Positions 42,536 through 43,012 of a stretch of DNA of 43,012 nucleotides are shown in pieces (within the stretch, counting starts at the first letter, position 1; the number at the start of each line of letters is the position of its first letter). Made by a program: the position numbers and the translations under genes. The notes beneath the pieces are model-generated. The model was given only the letters and a program-made list of their open reading frames with translations. It had not been told where the DNA came from and did no database searches. This stretch comes from Chara braunii (taxonomy: Eukaryota > Streptophyta > Charophyceae > Charales > Characeae), in assembly GCA_003427395.1 (NCBI GenBank), contig BFEA01000359.1:68037-111048 (forward strand). Reading direction: 5' to 3'.

Positions 42536-42695
42536 TCTGCGTCGCACTCTGCAGCAGTGCAAAACAGAGGCAACACTGGAGGGGTTGAGTAAGCAAGCCT
42601 ACCCGTCGGACCCCTCCGCGGCCAAGATAAATGGATTTCATAATATGTGGTCCGATGGACCACAGATCATATATTAAACTGACCAGAAGAGATAT
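42536..42695 (-). pseudogene. U2 snRNA-derived sequence, 5' truncated
   Basis: On the minus strand it starts at 42695 with atatctcttctggtcagtttaatat, equal to U2 from about nucleotide 36 onward. It continues through gtggtccatcggaccac and ttgcactgctgcag. The first 35 or so nucleotides, including the branch-point-pairing GUAGUA, are missing. It shares the diverged middle part (gggtaggcttgc...tctccag/ctccag...ttgcactgc) with the full copy at 11460-11689. Truncation at the 5' end is typical of retroposition. Confidence 0.8.
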
Positions 42696-42936
42696 TGGTG
42701 CCTTTGGCAGGCTGGTTTTCGTTTCTGCGCCTGGCCCATTTAGGGTCTCCAGGCTGTTGTAAAGTTGCGGACTTTCTATGTCGCTGAATAATCACAGGTC
42801 TTTGGGGCCTCAGGCATATGTTGCACTGTGGCAATGCTACCATGTGAAGTTGACGACGACATTCAGCCTTGGTGTGTTTCCCCATGTATCATCTCCCAGA
42901 TCCTTATGAGACACGGAGGTGCCTATGGAGACAACC

Positions 42937-42940
<4 letters not shown>

Positions 42941-43012
<72 letters not shown>
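42941..43012. repeat. (CT)n microsatellite at right edge
   Basis: Perfect CT array running off the window; complement of the array at the left edge. Confidence 0.95.

Overview
The window is eukaryotic nuclear DNA, most probably from a charophyte green alga. Three things point that way: widely spaced exons with GT-AG introns, spliceosomal snRNA-derived retrocopies whose U2 has the plant-type 5' end, and a Ty3/gypsy polyprotein whose RNase H resembles Chara braunii elements. The Chara assignment is inference from memory, not proven. The window starts in a (GA)n array and ends in a (CT)n array, so it looks like a contig bounded by microsatellites.

Main result: almost the whole window is one host gene on the + strand, read from eight exons between 5955 and 34024 and probably continuing past the right edge. 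The exons (5955-6257, 9001-9118, 10856-10869, 12560-12808, 28537-28608, 30974-31078, 32536-32571, 33926-34024) all have GT donors and AG acceptors. They join in frame into 332 codons without a stop. Exon 3 is a 14-nt microexon. The product has an N-terminal signal-like segment and resembles eukaryotic secreted proteins related to the ABC-type Fe3+-hydroxamate/cobalamin periplasmic binding proteins (Peripla_BP_2). The C-terminal part of that family is not in the window.

Layout. 1-5.9 kb is intergenic: simple repeats, tRNA-like SINEs, ~100-bp inverted-repeat elements and a hairpin foldback. At 4.98-5.19 kb on the - strand it holds a tandem repeat with a hammerhead ribozyme motif that fits the type III consensus. 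Intron 1 carries a U6 snRNA-like sequence and a SINE. Intron 3 carries a full-length U2 snRNA retrocopy with an A-rich tail and a 15-bp target-site duplication. Intron 4 (15.7 kb) is a nest of antisense LINE remnants with short A-tailed retroposons. It also contains an uncleaned Nextera mate-pair junction adapter at 25064-25101, which is an assembly artefact. Introns 5-7 are mostly plain. The start of intron 8 holds Cys/His-rich + strand ORFs, a truncated antisense Ty3/gypsy element, foldback repeats and a second, 5'-truncated U2 copy.

How it fits together: LINE-type retroposition (A-tails, target-site duplications, snRNA copies, A-tract-only insertion footprints) has inflated one gene's introns, with the large retroelement remnants lying antisense to the host gene. 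The most novel signals are the hammerhead repeat, the snRNA retrocopies, the A-only footprints and the microexon gene.
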